A stretch of 64,000 bases of DNA from Streptomyces cucumeris. Lineage in GTDB: Bacteria > Actinomycetota > Actinomycetes > Streptomycetales > Streptomycetaceae. The DNA lies in the NCBI RefSeq assembly GCF_024295805.1, contig NZ_JANCLX010000012.1, positions 124,001 to 188,000 of the forward strand, read 5' to 3'. A program made the translations under genes and the position numbers. Each line of letters starts with the position of its first letter. Positions within the stretch are counted from its first letter, which is position 1. Positions 13,798 to 22,329 of the stretch are shown here, one piece after another. The notes beneath the pieces were generated by a model, which saw nothing but the letters and a program-made list of their open reading frames with translations, was not told the origin of the DNA and did no database searches.

Positions 13798-14976
13798 ATG
13801 ACGAAGGACGACAAGCAACGGCCACTAGCCGTGACGCTTGGTGAGCGACTGAGGCAGTTCCGGGAGGATCGCGGGCTGCGGCAGGCGGACGTCGCCAGCG
13901 CGGCGGCGGCCTGGGGGCTGAAATGGGGTCGCTCAAGCATCGCGTCCCTGGAAGCGGGAACGCGCAACCTCTCGGTCGAGGAGCTGCTGCTGCTGCCCTT
14001 CGTTGTCTCTGAGCTGGGCGGCTGGGATCAACCGCTCCTCCCGCCCGAGGCCGCAATTCCCCTCTCCAAAACGCGCTTCATCCCCGCATCCCAGATCGCG
14101 TCATGTGCTTCACGTCTGACAATTAGCACTCTGCCCAACACCAACCCTTTCGACGGCATGGTCGCTGGGGTCAGGGTGTCCGGCGAGGACGAGGCGTCCG
14201 ATAGCTTGACGTCTGCAAGAATGCACGCGGAAGCCTTGGCGTGGGATCTTTTCCTCAGCCGAACCTACCCATCCTTTCGATACCGCGATGCCGAAGATGG
14301 GGCCATGCAAGATCCTGAACTTGTGGCAAAAATCGCGAAGCGAATTAAGTTGCCTGCAGAGGTGGCGCCAAGTTGGGGGCTCGTCTCGGTCCTATCTCTA
14401 GGGCTCTGGGGGCGATCCATCGCTGACGAGCGCGATCATCGAGCAAGCGCTAGGGGCGAGTTTGAAGGGCGGGCGCTCCAGAGTGTGAAAGGGCACGTGA
14501 CTCGCGAGTTGGTGGGAGAGCTTGAAGCGGAGGCTCACAGGGTTTGGCCTGAGATTGAGCGGGCCTTCTCTCCGGTCAGGGCAATCTGGGACCACCAAGA
14601 TCTGCTGACAGAATGGGACCGCCGGGCGCGAGGGGAAGCGGCAAGAACTAGGTTTGAGGTCAAGCGACGAGACGCGATCGAGGCTTTCGACGAGAACGTC
14701 GATGCAGTCGCTGCCGCTAGCTTCATTGGTGAACAACTTCGCGAAGCTAGAATTCGAGCAAGTCTTTCCGTGGAAGAGGTCGCAGAGATGATGCGTGTGC
14801 ATGACGCGTCGCTCGTCGCGGCGATTGAACGGGGTGATTATTTCAAGCACTCGTTCCCTCGGGCAGCGCAGGAGTACATTAAGGCATTTGCGCGTATCGT
14901 TGGGATCTCGCCAGAGGAATTGCTGACGAAGTACGAAGTGGTCAGAGTAGAGAGGCGGCGGCATGGCTACAGCTAG
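13798..14976 (+). CDS. XRE-family regulator with two HTH regions
   Basis: A 392-residue protein. Residues 10-65 contain an XRE HTH (LGERLRQFREDRGLRQADVA...SSIASLEAGTRNLSVEELL). A second one lies near 315-365 (IGEQLREARIRASLSVEEVAEMMRVHDASLVAAIERGD). The middle region (HAEALAWDLFLSRTYPSF; ELVAKIAKRIKLPAEVAPSWG) is unfamiliar, and its lower GC and different codon use suggest an acquired gene. It lies between the operator region and the integrase, whose ATG it overlaps by 14 bp, so the two are co-expressed. A role as the element's maintenance repressor is inferred. Confidence 0.75.
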   Translation: MTKDDKQRPLAVTLGERLRQFREDRGLRQADVASAAAAWGLKWGRSSIASLEAGTRNLSVEELLLLPFVVSELGGWDQPLLPPEAAIPLSKTRFIPASQIASCASRLTISTLPNTNPFDGMVAGVRVSGEDEASDSLTSARMHAEALAWDLFLSRTYPSFRYRDAEDGAMQDPELVAKIAKRIKLPAEVAPSWGLVSVLSLGLWGRSIADERDHRASARGEFEGRALQSVKGHVTRELVGELEAEAHRVWPEIERAFSPVRAIWDHQDLLTEWDRRARGEAARTRFEVKRRDAIEAFDENVDAVAAASFIGEQLREARIRASLSVEEVAEMMRVHDASLVAAIERGDYFKHSFPRAAQEYIKAFARIVGISPEELLTKYEVVRVERRRHGYS

Positions 14977-16537
14977 GCGCGGCGGTGGCGTGACTAAGCG
15001 TTGCGAGTGCCGCGGTACGGACGGCAAGCTGCTCGGAACCTCGTGCCCCCAGCTGGCCAAGAAGAACCACGGCTCACTCCAGGTCCGCCAGGAACTCCCG
15101 CTCGACGCCGACGGCAAGCGACGCCCCTTCCGCCGCACCGGCTACGGCAGGGTCACGGAGGCGCAGGCCGACCTCGACCGCATCCGCGCCATCCTCGACC
15201 TTGCCGGTGACGACGAGGACGCGCAGCGCCGCGTCGGCGATCTGCTCGCCGGGCTGATGAAGAGCCGCGGACCCATCCCCGAGCCGGTCGAGGTCTCCCG
15301 CAAGCTCGGCGTGGGCGTGGAGCTCGACGGCAAGATGACCGTGGGCGAGTGGCTGGACGTGTGGATCGCCTCGAAGAAGACGCGCCCCACCACGAACAAC
15401 GGCTACGGCTCACACATTCGGGTACACCTGAAGCCCCGCATCGGGCACCTACGGCTCGACCGGCTGAACGTCGGCCACCTGGTGGAGATGTTCGACGCCA
15501 TCGCCGAGGACAGCGAGACCATCGAGGCAGAGAACCAGGCCCGCCGCGAGCAGGAGGCACGCTGCCGCTGGTCCAAGCCGGGGCGGCCGCCGGTTGCCGT
15601 GCGCGCCCAGCTGGCCGAGGAGCGGGCGCGGCTCGCTGAGATGAAGCCGTTCCGGAAGACGAACGGGGCGGCGACGAGGCAGAGCATCCGCCGCACGCTG
15701 CGGGCCGCGCTGAACGCCGCGATCGCCCGGCAGCTCATCACCTTCAACCCGGCCGCGCATGTCGAGTTGGAGAGCGGGAAGCGGCCGACGGGTCTTCTGT
15801 GGACCGACGAGCGGGTGAGACGTTGGCGGGCGACGGGCGAGAGGCCGAGCCCCGTCATGGTCTGGACTCCGGCCCAGCTTGGCGCGTTCCTCGACGAGGC
15901 CGAGGGACACAGGCTGTACGCCTTCTATCACCTGGTTGCCCATCATGGGTTCCGCCGCGGCGAGGGCGTTGGCCAAGGGTGGCCGGACGCCCACCTCGAG
16001 GAGAAGCGCATCGACGTCACGGCCGAGATCGTGGTGGACGGGTGGACGCCTATCGAGACGGCGCCGAAGACGGACGCTTCGATGTCCTCGGTGAAGATCG
16101 ACAGCGGCACGGTGGTGGTGCTGCGCGAGCACCGCGTGCGCCAGCTCGCCGAGCGCGAAGCATGGAACGAGCAGGCCGCACGCGAGCGGGCAGCGGGCAG
16201 GGACACGCCGGACTGGGCCGACACCGGGAAGGTGTTCACCGCCGAGGACGGGACCTGGCTGCACCCCGACGTCGTCAGCAAGGAGTTCCGGAAGATCTAC
16301 GAGGCGGCCGACCTGCCGCCGATCAACCTCCGAGATCTGCGGCATGGCGCGGCCGGGCTGGTGAAGGCGGGTGGCGGGGACCTGCACGACGCGAAGGTGA
16401 AGCTGCGTCACTCCACGATCACCTTGACGTCGGACACGTACATGGCGATGTTCCAGGAGTACGAGGATGAGCTGACGGAGAGGGCGGCCGCGGTGGTGCC
16501 GCGGGCCCGGAAGGCGCCGGCGCCCGTCGAGCAGTGA
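14963..16537 (+). CDS. int: Tyrosine site-specific integrase
   Basis: A 524-residue phage/AICE-type integrase. The N-terminal 100 residues contain a Cys-rich start (RCECRGTDG) and AP2-like arm-binding region, then the SAM-like core-binding domain from MTVGEWLDVWIASKKTRPTT onward. The catalytic domain has HHGFRRGEGVGQGW (box I Arg), LRDLRHGAAGLV (Box II, usual His replaced by Arg before DLRH), LRHSTITLTSDTYMAM (His and Tyr nucleophile). It is longer than average because of an insertion near 190-230. It lies beside the att site and probably integrates and, with the excisionase-like protein, excises the element. Confidence 0.92.
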   Translation: MATARRGGGVTKRCECRGTDGKLLGTSCPQLAKKNHGSLQVRQELPLDADGKRRPFRRTGYGRVTEAQADLDRIRAILDLAGDDEDAQRRVGDLLAGLMKSRGPIPEPVEVSRKLGVGVELDGKMTVGEWLDVWIASKKTRPTTNNGYGSHIRVHLKPRIGHLRLDRLNVGHLVEMFDAIAEDSETIEAENQARREQEARCRWSKPGRPPVAVRAQLAEERARLAEMKPFRKTNGAATRQSIRRTLRAALNAAIARQLITFNPAAHVELESGKRPTGLLWTDERVRRWRATGERPSPVMVWTPAQLGAFLDEAEGHRLYAFYHLVAHHGFRRGEGVGQGWPDAHLEEKRIDVTAEIVVDGWTPIETAPKTDASMSSVKIDSGTVVVLREHRVRQLAEREAWNEQAARERAAGRDTPDWADTGKVFTAEDGTWLHPDVVSKEFRKIYEAADLPPINLRDLRHGAAGLVKAGGGDLHDAKVKLRHSTITLTSDTYMAMFQEYEDELTERAAAVVPRARKAPAPVEQ

Positions 16538-16538
16538 A

Positions 16539-16613
16539 GGGTGGGCGTCAGTGCCCACCCTTGGCGGTGACCAGCACGGCGAAGGGCCGGACCTCGGCTG
16601 AGGTCCGGCCCTT
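16539..16613. terminator. Two hairpins after the integrase gene
   Basis: GGGTGGGC/GCCCACCC (16539-16546, 16553-16560) immediately follows the stop codon. A second, stronger 14-bp perfect stem AAGGGCCGGACCTC (16582-16595, pairing with 16600-16613, loop GGCT) follows. Together they would stop integrase transcription before the att region. Confidence 0.8.
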
Positions 16614-16702
16614 GTACGCGCACCCGAGTCACGCAGCAGCCCGCAGCGTGGATAGGGACGAGACCCACGGTACGGCCGGGCGCTGACAGTTGGGGCGCCC
16701 CG

Positions 16703-16928
16703 GCGGTATCCTGAAGGGGAACGAACGAGGCTCCGTCACCGCAGGTGGCGGGGCCTTTCTGCTGGCCCGCTGCTGGCCCGAACGCTTCGGAACACGCCGA
16801 TACGTGACGGACCGTGCGGCACGAGACGGCATGACGAGCGGTATCCTGACCAGCGGAAACCGAGACTCTTCGGCACAGGGCGACACTGGACGAGATGAGG
16901 CGGAACACCCCGCGATGGGAATACCGCA
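16703..16928. promoter_or_regulatory. attP-arm region with repeated GCGGTATCCTGA
   Basis: The 12-mer GCGGTATCCTGA occurs at 16703-16714 and 16838-16849, and an inverted, imperfect copy (GGAATACCGC) at 16918-16927 touches the att core. No gene is credible here. Repeats next to a core site are what integrase or excisionase arm sites look like. Confidence 0.6.
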
Positions 16929-16974
16929 GACTTTTAATCCATTGGTTCAGGGTTCGAGCCCCTGATGACCCACC
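16929..16974 (+). repeat. attR: attR: 3' fragment of tRNA-Lys(UUU)
   Basis: From GACTTTTAATCC through the T-arm CAGGG-TTCGAGC-CCCTG to GATGACCCACC the sequence is the 3' half of a tRNA-Lys with anticodon TTT. Upstream, the 5' side of the anticodon stem no longer matches (GCAGA instead of ATGGA) and no acceptor, D-arm or promoter follows, so this is not a working gene. It marks the right junction of the element; an intact tRNA-Lys and direct repeat should lie at the left end outside the window. Confidence 0.88.
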
Positions 16975-16977
16975 GAA

Positions 16978-17011
16978 GAGGCCCGTGCCGGGATCACCCG
17001 GCACGGGCCTC
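16978..17011 (+). terminator. Orphaned tRNA terminator
   Basis: A 15-bp perfect stem (GAGGCCCGTGCCGGG, 16978-16992, with 16997-17011) and 4-nt loop follow the tRNA fragment by 3 bp. It was presumably the terminator of the chromosomal tRNA-Lys gene before the element moved in. Confidence 0.85.
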
Positions 17012-17058
17012 GGACGTCACCAGGGCGGACGACAGCAGCGGGCAGGGGGAGCCGGGCC

Positions 17059-17313
17059 GTGATGCCACCGATCTGCATGGTGTGCCGTGCGAGACCGTCG
17101 CGCGACGAGGGCTACGACGGATTCACCGTGGTCTACTTCCGCCCGACCGTGCGGTACGAGGACGGCTGGACCGGGCATCCGGAGAACGCCGAGTGGTTCT
17201 GCGCCGCGCACCTGCCGCTGACCGAGGGCCTGACCGATCTGACGGCCGGCGAGGCGTGGGAGCGGATCAAGGCCCGTGCCGCCGCGTCGGGGGACGACGG
17301 CGGGTCCCGCTGA
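17059..17313 (+). CDS. Hypothetical protein conserved next to tRNA-Lys
   Basis: An 84-residue protein beginning MMPPICMVCRARPSRDEGYDG and containing FTVVYFRPTVRYEDGWTGHPENAEWFCAAH, with Cys-x-x-Cys and a later Cys-x-x-His that could bind zinc. The remainder is a helix rich in Leu and Ala. I recognise it only as a conserved actinobacterial hypothetical. GGGGGAG lies 7 nt before the GTG at 17059; the adjacent ATG at 17062 is an equal alternative. Confidence 0.6.
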   Translation: MMPPICMVCRARPSRDEGYDGFTVVYFRPTVRYEDGWTGHPENAEWFCAAHLPLTEGLTDLTAGEAWERIKARAAASGDDGGSR

Positions 17314-17692
17314 AGACGGTCCGGCTTACGCCGCCTTGGCCGGCCCGGGCGGCCATCCCCCAGTCATGAACGAGAACTGACGCCCCTTCCGGAACGGCCC
17401 GCCCCGATCGGCCTATCGCGGAGGTGCGAATTTTCCGATGTGTGCTCCACATACCTGACGACCCGTCCGATATGCCCGTAGGTTCAGTCGTTGACCTGGG
17501 GTTTTCCCATGCCCCAGACGGTCGCGCGACCGCGGTCAGGAACGGCCGTCCCGGTGCGGACGGCTGCCATCGCCGCACGTCGTGATCGCCCGACCGGGGT
17601 CCGCGCGGATGCCGAAGGCGATCCCTCCGCACAGTCTGAAGCTGCTGATCTCTGCTTGCTCGGCTCGCTCAGAACGCTTAAGGAGACACCTC
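17314..17692 (+). other. Gene-free upstream region
   Basis: About 380 bp without a convincing gene. It should hold the promoter of the secreted beta-helix protein. A small CTGGGG-TTTTCC-like hairpin is visible near 17497-17517, but no clear promoter hexamers can be assigned. Confidence 0.4.
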
Positions 17693-18811
17693 GTGCGACG
17701 CGTGACAACGACCCGCGGTTTCATCCCCGTCATCGCACTGGCCGTATCGGCGTGGGCGCTTTCCGTCCCCGCCTCCGCCCAGGACATGGGGGGCGGGGGC
17801 GGAGGCGGCGGCAACGCACCGAGCCAGCCCCCCGTCCCCTGCGGCGACACGGATGCGCTGATCGCCGCCATCGAAGACGCCAACAGCGCGCCGTCAGGCG
17901 GCACCGTGGCCCTGGGTACGGGGTGCCTGTACACGCTGACCGACGAGGCGGACACCGGTGCCAACGGCCCCGACGGGCTGCCCATCATCACCGGCAATGT
18001 GACCCTCACCGGCCTCGGTGCCACCATCCAGCGCAGCGCGGCCGCTGACAACTTCCGTATCGCCGAGGTGGCCGCCGGGGGCAGGCTCACCGTCAACAAC
18101 ATCACCCTGGCCAATGGTCACGCCACGGACATGGGAGCGACGGACGGCGGCGGTGTCCTCGTGCTCGGCAACCTGACCATGAGCCGGGCGACCGTCACCG
18201 GCAACACCGCGAGCAACCTCGGCGGCGGTATCGAGGTCGCCTCGGGCGCCACCATGAAACTCTCGGCCACGAATGTGACGGGCAATACGGCGGGCGACGG
18301 CGGCGGCATTCACATCAATACCCTGGGCAGTGCCCTCGTCAGCGGCGGGAACATCTCCGACAACACCGCCGTGAACACCGGCGGCGGGGTCGCGAACTAC
18401 GGCATGACGACGCTGAGCAGCGTGACGGTGGAGAGAAACAAGACGACCAATTTCGAAGGCGGTGGCGTGGTCACGTCCACCGGGCCCCTCACCATCAGCG
18501 GGAGCACCATCGCGAACAACACCGCCGGGAGCTTCGGCGGCGGGATCGCCAACCTCGGCAGCACGCTGAACGTCTCCGGCACCTCGGTGCGGGACAACAC
18601 GGCCGCCCTGAACGGCGGCGGGCTGTTCAACCACGCGGGCGCCACCCAGCTCACCGGGGACTTCATCACGAGAAACACGGCGAGCGGCGGCCCCGGGAGC
18701 ACCGGCGGCGGCATCTTCATGGACGGCGGTACGGTGACGCTCAACTCCACCATGGTGCTCGCCAACAACCCGGCGAACTGCCAGCCGTCCATCGGCACCT
18801 GCACGACCTGA
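17693..18811 (+). CDS. Secreted right-handed beta-helix repeat protein
   Basis: A 372-residue exported protein. GTG 17693 follows AAGGAG. Residues 1-29 are a signal peptide (basic MRRVTTTR, hydrophobic FIPVIALAVSAWALSV, cleavage after PASA). The remainder is a string of about 20-residue coils carrying GGGI/GGGV and N-T-A turns (TVTGNTAS..GGGIEV; NVTGNTAGDGGGIHI; NISDNTAVNTGGGVAN; TIANNTAGSFGGGIAN), the chlamydial-polymorphic-protein/pectate-lyase-like beta helix. No catalytic site is obvious, so adhesion or a surface function is more likely than an enzyme. A strong hairpin ends it. Confidence 0.8.
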   Translation: MRRVTTTRGFIPVIALAVSAWALSVPASAQDMGGGGGGGGNAPSQPPVPCGDTDALIAAIEDANSAPSGGTVALGTGCLYTLTDEADTGANGPDGLPIITGNVTLTGLGATIQRSAAADNFRIAEVAAGGRLTVNNITLANGHATDMGATDGGGVLVLGNLTMSRATVTGNTASNLGGGIEVASGATMKLSATNVTGNTAGDGGGIHINTLGSALVSGGNISDNTAVNTGGGVANYGMTTLSSVTVERNKTTNFEGGGVVTSTGPLTISGSTIANNTAGSFGGGIANLGSTLNVSGTSVRDNTAALNGGGLFNHAGATQLTGDFITRNTASGGPGSTGGGIFMDGGTVTLNSTMVLANNPANCQPSIGTCTT

Positions 18812-18854
18812 TCCGACGGCCAGGTCTTCGCGAGGGCCGGTCATCGAACGCCAG

Positions 18855-18885
18855 GCGCCCCTGGAAGCATCGCTTCCAGGGGCGC
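18855..18885. terminator. Bidirectional hairpin terminator
   Basis: GCGCCCCTGGAAGC (18855-18868) and its exact complement (18872-18885), 3-nt loop, lie between the convergent beta-helix gene and the first cysteine-repeat protein. Confidence 0.88.
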
Positions 18886-18909
18886 GGCGCGCATGTGGAG
18901 AGGCGGGGC

Positions 18910-19395
18910 TCAGCAGTCCTTGTGCTTCGCCTTGGCCTTCACGACCTTGGCCTTGGCCTTCGCGTGCTTCTTGGCCGGGGCCTTGGTCTCCTTCTTGACC
19001 TTCACCTTCTTGTCCTTGTGCACCACCTTGTCCTTGTGGACCACCGGCGGCTTGACCGCGACGTTGGTGCAGTTCGGGCCCAGGTCGACATCGCCGGTCG
19101 GGGCCAGGACAGGGGCGTACGCGCCGAGGCCGGCGTTGGTGTCGCAGTCGTTGCTCTGCTTCACGCTGTGCCGGTTGGTGAAGTTGACGCAGTCCGGGTT
19201 CGGGTCGAAGTCACCGGTGGTCGAGAGCAGGGGCAGCTCGGCCTCGGTGCCCAGGTTCAGCTCACAGCTGTTGGACTGCTGGACCCCGTCGTTGTGCGGG
19301 AACAGACCATAAGCACTCGCGCTGCCTGCGCCACCGACGACCATCGTGCCCGCGGCCGCCGCGGCCATGAGAGCTACCTTCTTGCTGATCTGCAT
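18910..19395 (-). CDS. Secreted cysteine-repeat protein A with lysine-rich tail
   Basis: A 161-residue exported protein. The signal peptide is MQISKKVALMAAAAAGTMVV with cleavage near GSASA. Two repeats of about 40 residues follow, each of the form QQSNSC/KQSNDC ... TGDFDPNPDC/TGDVDLGPNC-x-N, i.e. one Cys after QSN and one before VN/TN. The C-terminal 45 residues are extremely Lys/Val/His-rich (KDKKVKVKKETKAPAKKHAK...) and end in Cys. Two paralogues lie downstream on the same strand side (19686, 20390). Family unnamed to me. The tail suggests binding to acidic wall polymers, an inference. Confidence 0.7.
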   Translation of the reverse strand: MQISKKVALMAAAAAGTMVVGGAGSASAYGLFPHNDGVQQSNSCELNLGTEAELPLLSTTGDFDPNPDCVNFTNRHSVKQSNDCDTNAGLGAYAPVLAPTGDVDLGPNCTNVAVKPPVVHKDKVVHKDKKVKVKKETKAPAKKHAKAKAKVVKAKAKHKDC

Positions 19396-19580
19396 CGTGC
19401 TGGTGCCTCCATATCAGGTTCTCCGCGAGTGATCCGCAGACATTCCCATCAACGAGATATGCGTTCAGCAGGATCCGGTGCGTACGGGCCCATCACCCGA
19501 ATGCCACAGTAAAGGTATATTCAGTCGGCGTGTGCGGTTGAAATTCAGATTTCCGGTGGCCGGGTTCTGGAAAAACACAG

Positions 19581-19620
19581 GAACGCGACCCCCGGCATTG
19601 AAGTCCCGGGGGTCGCGTTC
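19581..19620 (-). terminator. Hairpin terminator of cysteine-repeat gene B
   Basis: GAACGCGACCCCCGG (19581-19595) pairs exactly with 19606-19620, 10-nt loop, about 65 bp downstream of the stop at 19686. Confidence 0.85.
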
Positions 19621-19685
19621 ATGATGAGAAAGGTGAGAAGACGGATCCGATGAGCCCTGGTCCGGGTGGAGCCGCGATGGTGCCG

Positions 19686-20207
19686 TCAGCGGCCCTGTGT
19701 GCCGGCCGCGGCGCCCGCCTTCTGCTTCGCCTTCCCGTTCGCGGGGTCGACCCCGGCGAGGTTGGTGCAGTTCGTCTCCTGGGTGACCTCGCCGGGGCCG
19801 ATCGAGATCGGGCCGATGACCGAGGTCGTCTTGCAGTCGTTGGACTGCTTGGACACGGCACCCGACTTGCTGATGTTGACGCAGTTGGTCCGATGCGTGA
19901 CGTCTTCACCGCTCAGATTGACGGTGACGGGGCCGATCACCGAATGGGTCCGGCAGCGGTTGCTCTGCTCGGAGACACCGGATTCGGCGTAGTTGACGCA
20001 ATTGGTCTCGGTCGAGGCGTCCGATGAGGTCACCAGGTTGATCCCGCCGATGACCGAACTCGTGTCACAGCGGTTCTTCTGGCTGCCTCCGTCAGTGGGG
20101 AGGGCCTGGCGCGCCGGTTTGTCGGCGGCGTCGGCACCCCCCGCGCCGCCGACGAGCAGCACTCCCATGGCCGCTACGAGAAGCGCCGTCCTCTTGCGCA
20201 TGTGCAT
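19686..20207 (-). CDS. Secreted cysteine-repeat protein B (three repeats)
   Basis: A 173-residue exported protein with signal peptide MHMRKRTALLVAAMGVLLVG cleaved near GADA. It has three repeats: QKNRCDTSSVIGGI..TNCVN, EQSNRCRTHSVIGPV..TNCVN and KQSNDCKTTSVIGPI..TNCTN. Spacing between the two Cys of each repeat is about 25 residues, so disulfide-linked beta units are likely. The C-terminus is a short Lys/Ala-rich tail. ATG 20207 is placed by GGAGG 6 nt upstream. The three separate terminators and ribosome sites show that the paralogues are independently transcribed. Confidence 0.7.
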   Translation of the reverse strand: MHMRKRTALLVAAMGVLLVGGAGGADAADKPARQALPTDGGSQKNRCDTSSVIGGINLVTSSDASTETNCVNYAESGVSEQSNRCRTHSVIGPVTVNLSGEDVTHRTNCVNISKSGAVSKQSNDCKTTSVIGPISIGPGEVTQETNCTNLAGVDPANGKAKQKAGAAAGTQGR

Positions 20208-20289
20208 TAAGAGCCTCCAAGTGGATGCTTGGCGATCTCAGCGAGCATCTGACGAAAGACGGCGGTCGCTGAAAGCCTTTTACGTGGCA

Positions 20290-20320
20290 GCGGCCCTGGA
20301 AGGGGAGCTTCCAGGGCCGC
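20290..20320 (-). terminator. Hairpin terminator of cysteine-repeat gene C
   Basis: GCGGCCCTGGAA (20290-20301) pairs with TTCCAGGGCCGC (20309-20320), 7-nt loop, 70 bp beyond the stop at 20390. Confidence 0.8.
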
Positions 20321-20389
20321 GGGTCCCAACGGGGGGATGTGTCACGGAGCTCCGGCTGGGTGCGGGAACACCGCGAACGGGTCAGCGAC

Positions 20390-20734
20390 TCAGTCGTCGA
20401 TGGCGATGTTGGTGCACTTGGAGCCGACGTTCACGTCACCGGTCGGGGCGAGGCCACCGACCGGGGCGATGAGGCCGGTCGCGGTGTCGCACTCGTTGCT
20501 CTGGAAGACGTGGCCGGAGCTGTTGGTGAAGTTGATGCAGTCGGCGCCGACGTTGGTGTCGCCGGTCGGGGCGGCTCCACCGACCGTGGCGATGGTGCCG
20601 GTGGCCACGTCGCAGTGGTTCAGCTGCGCGACGAAACCGTCGCCACCGTCGTGGGCCAGGGCGCCGCCGGCGCCGCCGATGACCAGGGCGCCGGCAGCAG
20701 CGGTCAGGAGAATTGCCTTCTTGCCGATGTTCAC
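20390..20734 (-). CDS. Secreted cysteine-repeat protein C
   Basis: A 114-residue exported protein: signal peptide MNIGKKAILLTAAAGALVIG, cleavage near GGALA, then two repeats AQLNHCDVATGTIATVGG..TGDTNVGADCINFTN and FQSNECDTATGLIAPVGG..TGDVNVGSKCTNIA. It lacks the basic tails of its paralogues and is the minimal form of the family. GTG 20734 has GGAGG 6 nt upstream. High similarity between its own two repeats points to recent duplication. Confidence 0.7.
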   Translation of the reverse strand: MNIGKKAILLTAAAGALVIGGAGGALAHDGGDGFVAQLNHCDVATGTIATVGGAAPTGDTNVGADCINFTNSSGHVFQSNECDTATGLIAPVGGLAPTGDVNVGSKCTNIAIDD

Positions 20735-21202
20735 TTAATTCCTCCGTCTGGGTTGCTCCGCGAATTCACGGACGTCTGACTCAACGAAGCTCATCAGTTA
20801 AAGCTTCGGTTCACCACTCAGCTTCACCCGTCCGGCATAGCGCGACTTCTGCGGTGCGTGTTCCCGGTGATTCCCGCAATCGATACCGGGACGAGTGGCA
20901 TTTGGAGCAGTGCGGAGCGCCGGTGCCTCCTTATAAAAGAAAGGGTCGCGAGCCGCTCGGCCGGCGCCGTCACCGCGGCCCGCGCCATGAGGTCACGATC
21001 ACCGGGCGCGGACCGCCGTCCCCGCGGCCGGGCCGGACGAGTGATACATCCGGGTGCGGTGACGCTGACGTAGGTGAGGCACAGTCACATCGACAGCTTC
21101 GCCGAACCGCAGCGCGGCCCGTGTTCACGCCGCTACGCTAAGTGCGCGAAGCAGTCGCCCGGGGGGCGCGGCGCATCAAGGCCGGGAGGCGGGAGGACGG
21201 AC
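20735..21202. other. Gene-free divergent upstream region
   Basis: About 470 bp between the divergent cysteine-repeat gene C and the DUF6227-like gene. It must carry promoters for both. One AT-richer spot with TTATAAAAGAAAGG lies at 20931-20944. No coding frame is convincing. Confidence 0.4.
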
Positions 21203-21976
21203 ATGGGGCACTCACGAGCGGGCGGGACCCCCGCCGAGCTGATGGACGGGCTGCTCGCCCGCGCGCAGAACGGGTTCGAGATCGGCGAAGCGGTGCTGAC
21301 CCGGGCGCGATGCGCCCTGATGCACCAGTCCGAGCTGCGTTCCTGTCGCCAGTGCAACGATCCCTCCGGCCCGCTGGGCTACAGCACCTACCGCCATGTC
21401 TTCCTGCTCCCGGACGGCAGCAGCCTGCTGCTGTGGGAGCTGGAGCACAGCACCGGTCCGGGCGACGGACCCCACCACGAGCTCTACGCCGACGAGGACG
21501 CCCTCGCGCTGGCCGAGCGCCGGGTCCACGAGCGCATCGGCGGCACCCGCTGGGACGAGCTCGACGGCTTACCCCTCTGGCTGCCCGAGCAATTGCTGCA
21601 CCAGGCCACCGAGCCGGTGGAGTCCCCCCGTACCTATGTGGCCGACAACTCCGCCGACCACGCCCGCCGGGTGCTGCGCCGCGCCGAGAACCCCGACCGG
21701 CCGGGCGGGGAGACCGAGCGGCTGCTGGAGACCGCGTTCGCCCATGACATCGCGCTGGCACCCAAGCCGCGCCGCCGCTCCGGCGGCCCCGACACCACCT
21801 GGTGCCGCTTCTACGAGCACGCCTTCCTGCTGGCCGGCGGGGACGAGATCGTGCTGTGGGAGCTGGAGCACAATCTGACCCACGACGGCCGTCTGGTGTG
21901 CGAGGTCTACCTCGACGAGGTGTCCGCCGAACTGGCGGCGGACCGGCACGCCCGCGCGCTCGGCGTCGATCTCTGA
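21203..21976 (+). CDS. DUF6227-like protein with internal duplication
   Basis: A 257-residue cytosolic protein. Two halves repeat the pattern Y-R/E-H-x-F-L-L-x-x-G-x-x-x-x-L-W-E-L-E-H: YRHVFLLPDGSSLLLWELEH near residue 70 and YEHAFLLAGGDEIVLWELEH near 215. Each is followed by a short acidic beta strand (ELYADEDAL; EVYLDEVSAEL). I associate this with the streptomycete DUF6227 family, function unknown. ATG 21203 follows GGGAGG. It is followed after a 350-bp gap by the membrane phosphatase on the same strand. Confidence 0.6.
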   Translation: MGHSRAGGTPAELMDGLLARAQNGFEIGEAVLTRARCALMHQSELRSCRQCNDPSGPLGYSTYRHVFLLPDGSSLLLWELEHSTGPGDGPHHELYADEDALALAERRVHERIGGTRWDELDGLPLWLPEQLLHQATEPVESPRTYVADNSADHARRVLRRAENPDRPGGETERLLETAFAHDIALAPKPRRRSGGPDTTWCRFYEHAFLLAGGDEIVLWELEHNLTHDGRLVCEVYLDEVSAELAADRHARALGVDL

Positions 21977-22329
21977 CCCACGCCCCGGCCACCGGACGCC
22001 CGCGCGTCCGCCCTCGGGTCTTCCCACCCCTCCCCGCTCCTTCCGGCTCCGCGGAAGGCCGCCCGGACCGACCGGAGCCGCCCGTGGACCGGTCCGCCAC
22101 CCGCCCACCCACATGGACGACACCGGCTCGCCCGGCGGCCCGTCAGCCGGAAGCCTGGGGTGACGGACGGCGGCCGTGAGGACCGGACGCTCCGGCTGCG
22201 GACCAGCGAAAGCGAGAGAGACCGGTGCGGGTGCGAGGGAACGGGGCTCGTACGAGCGCCCGTACGGAGCGGGGAGCGACCTCGGGGCGCCTGTCCCGGT
22301 CCCGTTCGCGCCCCCGGAGCCGCCTCCAC

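Noticed and set aside
16690..16965. 91-residue rightward frame through the att region
   Set aside because: It ends in tRNA sequence, crosses the arm-site repeats and has no recognisable protein features.
16929..16974. Functional tRNA-Lys gene
   Set aside because: Only the 3' half is present; acceptor 5' strand, D arm and half the anticodon stem are missing.
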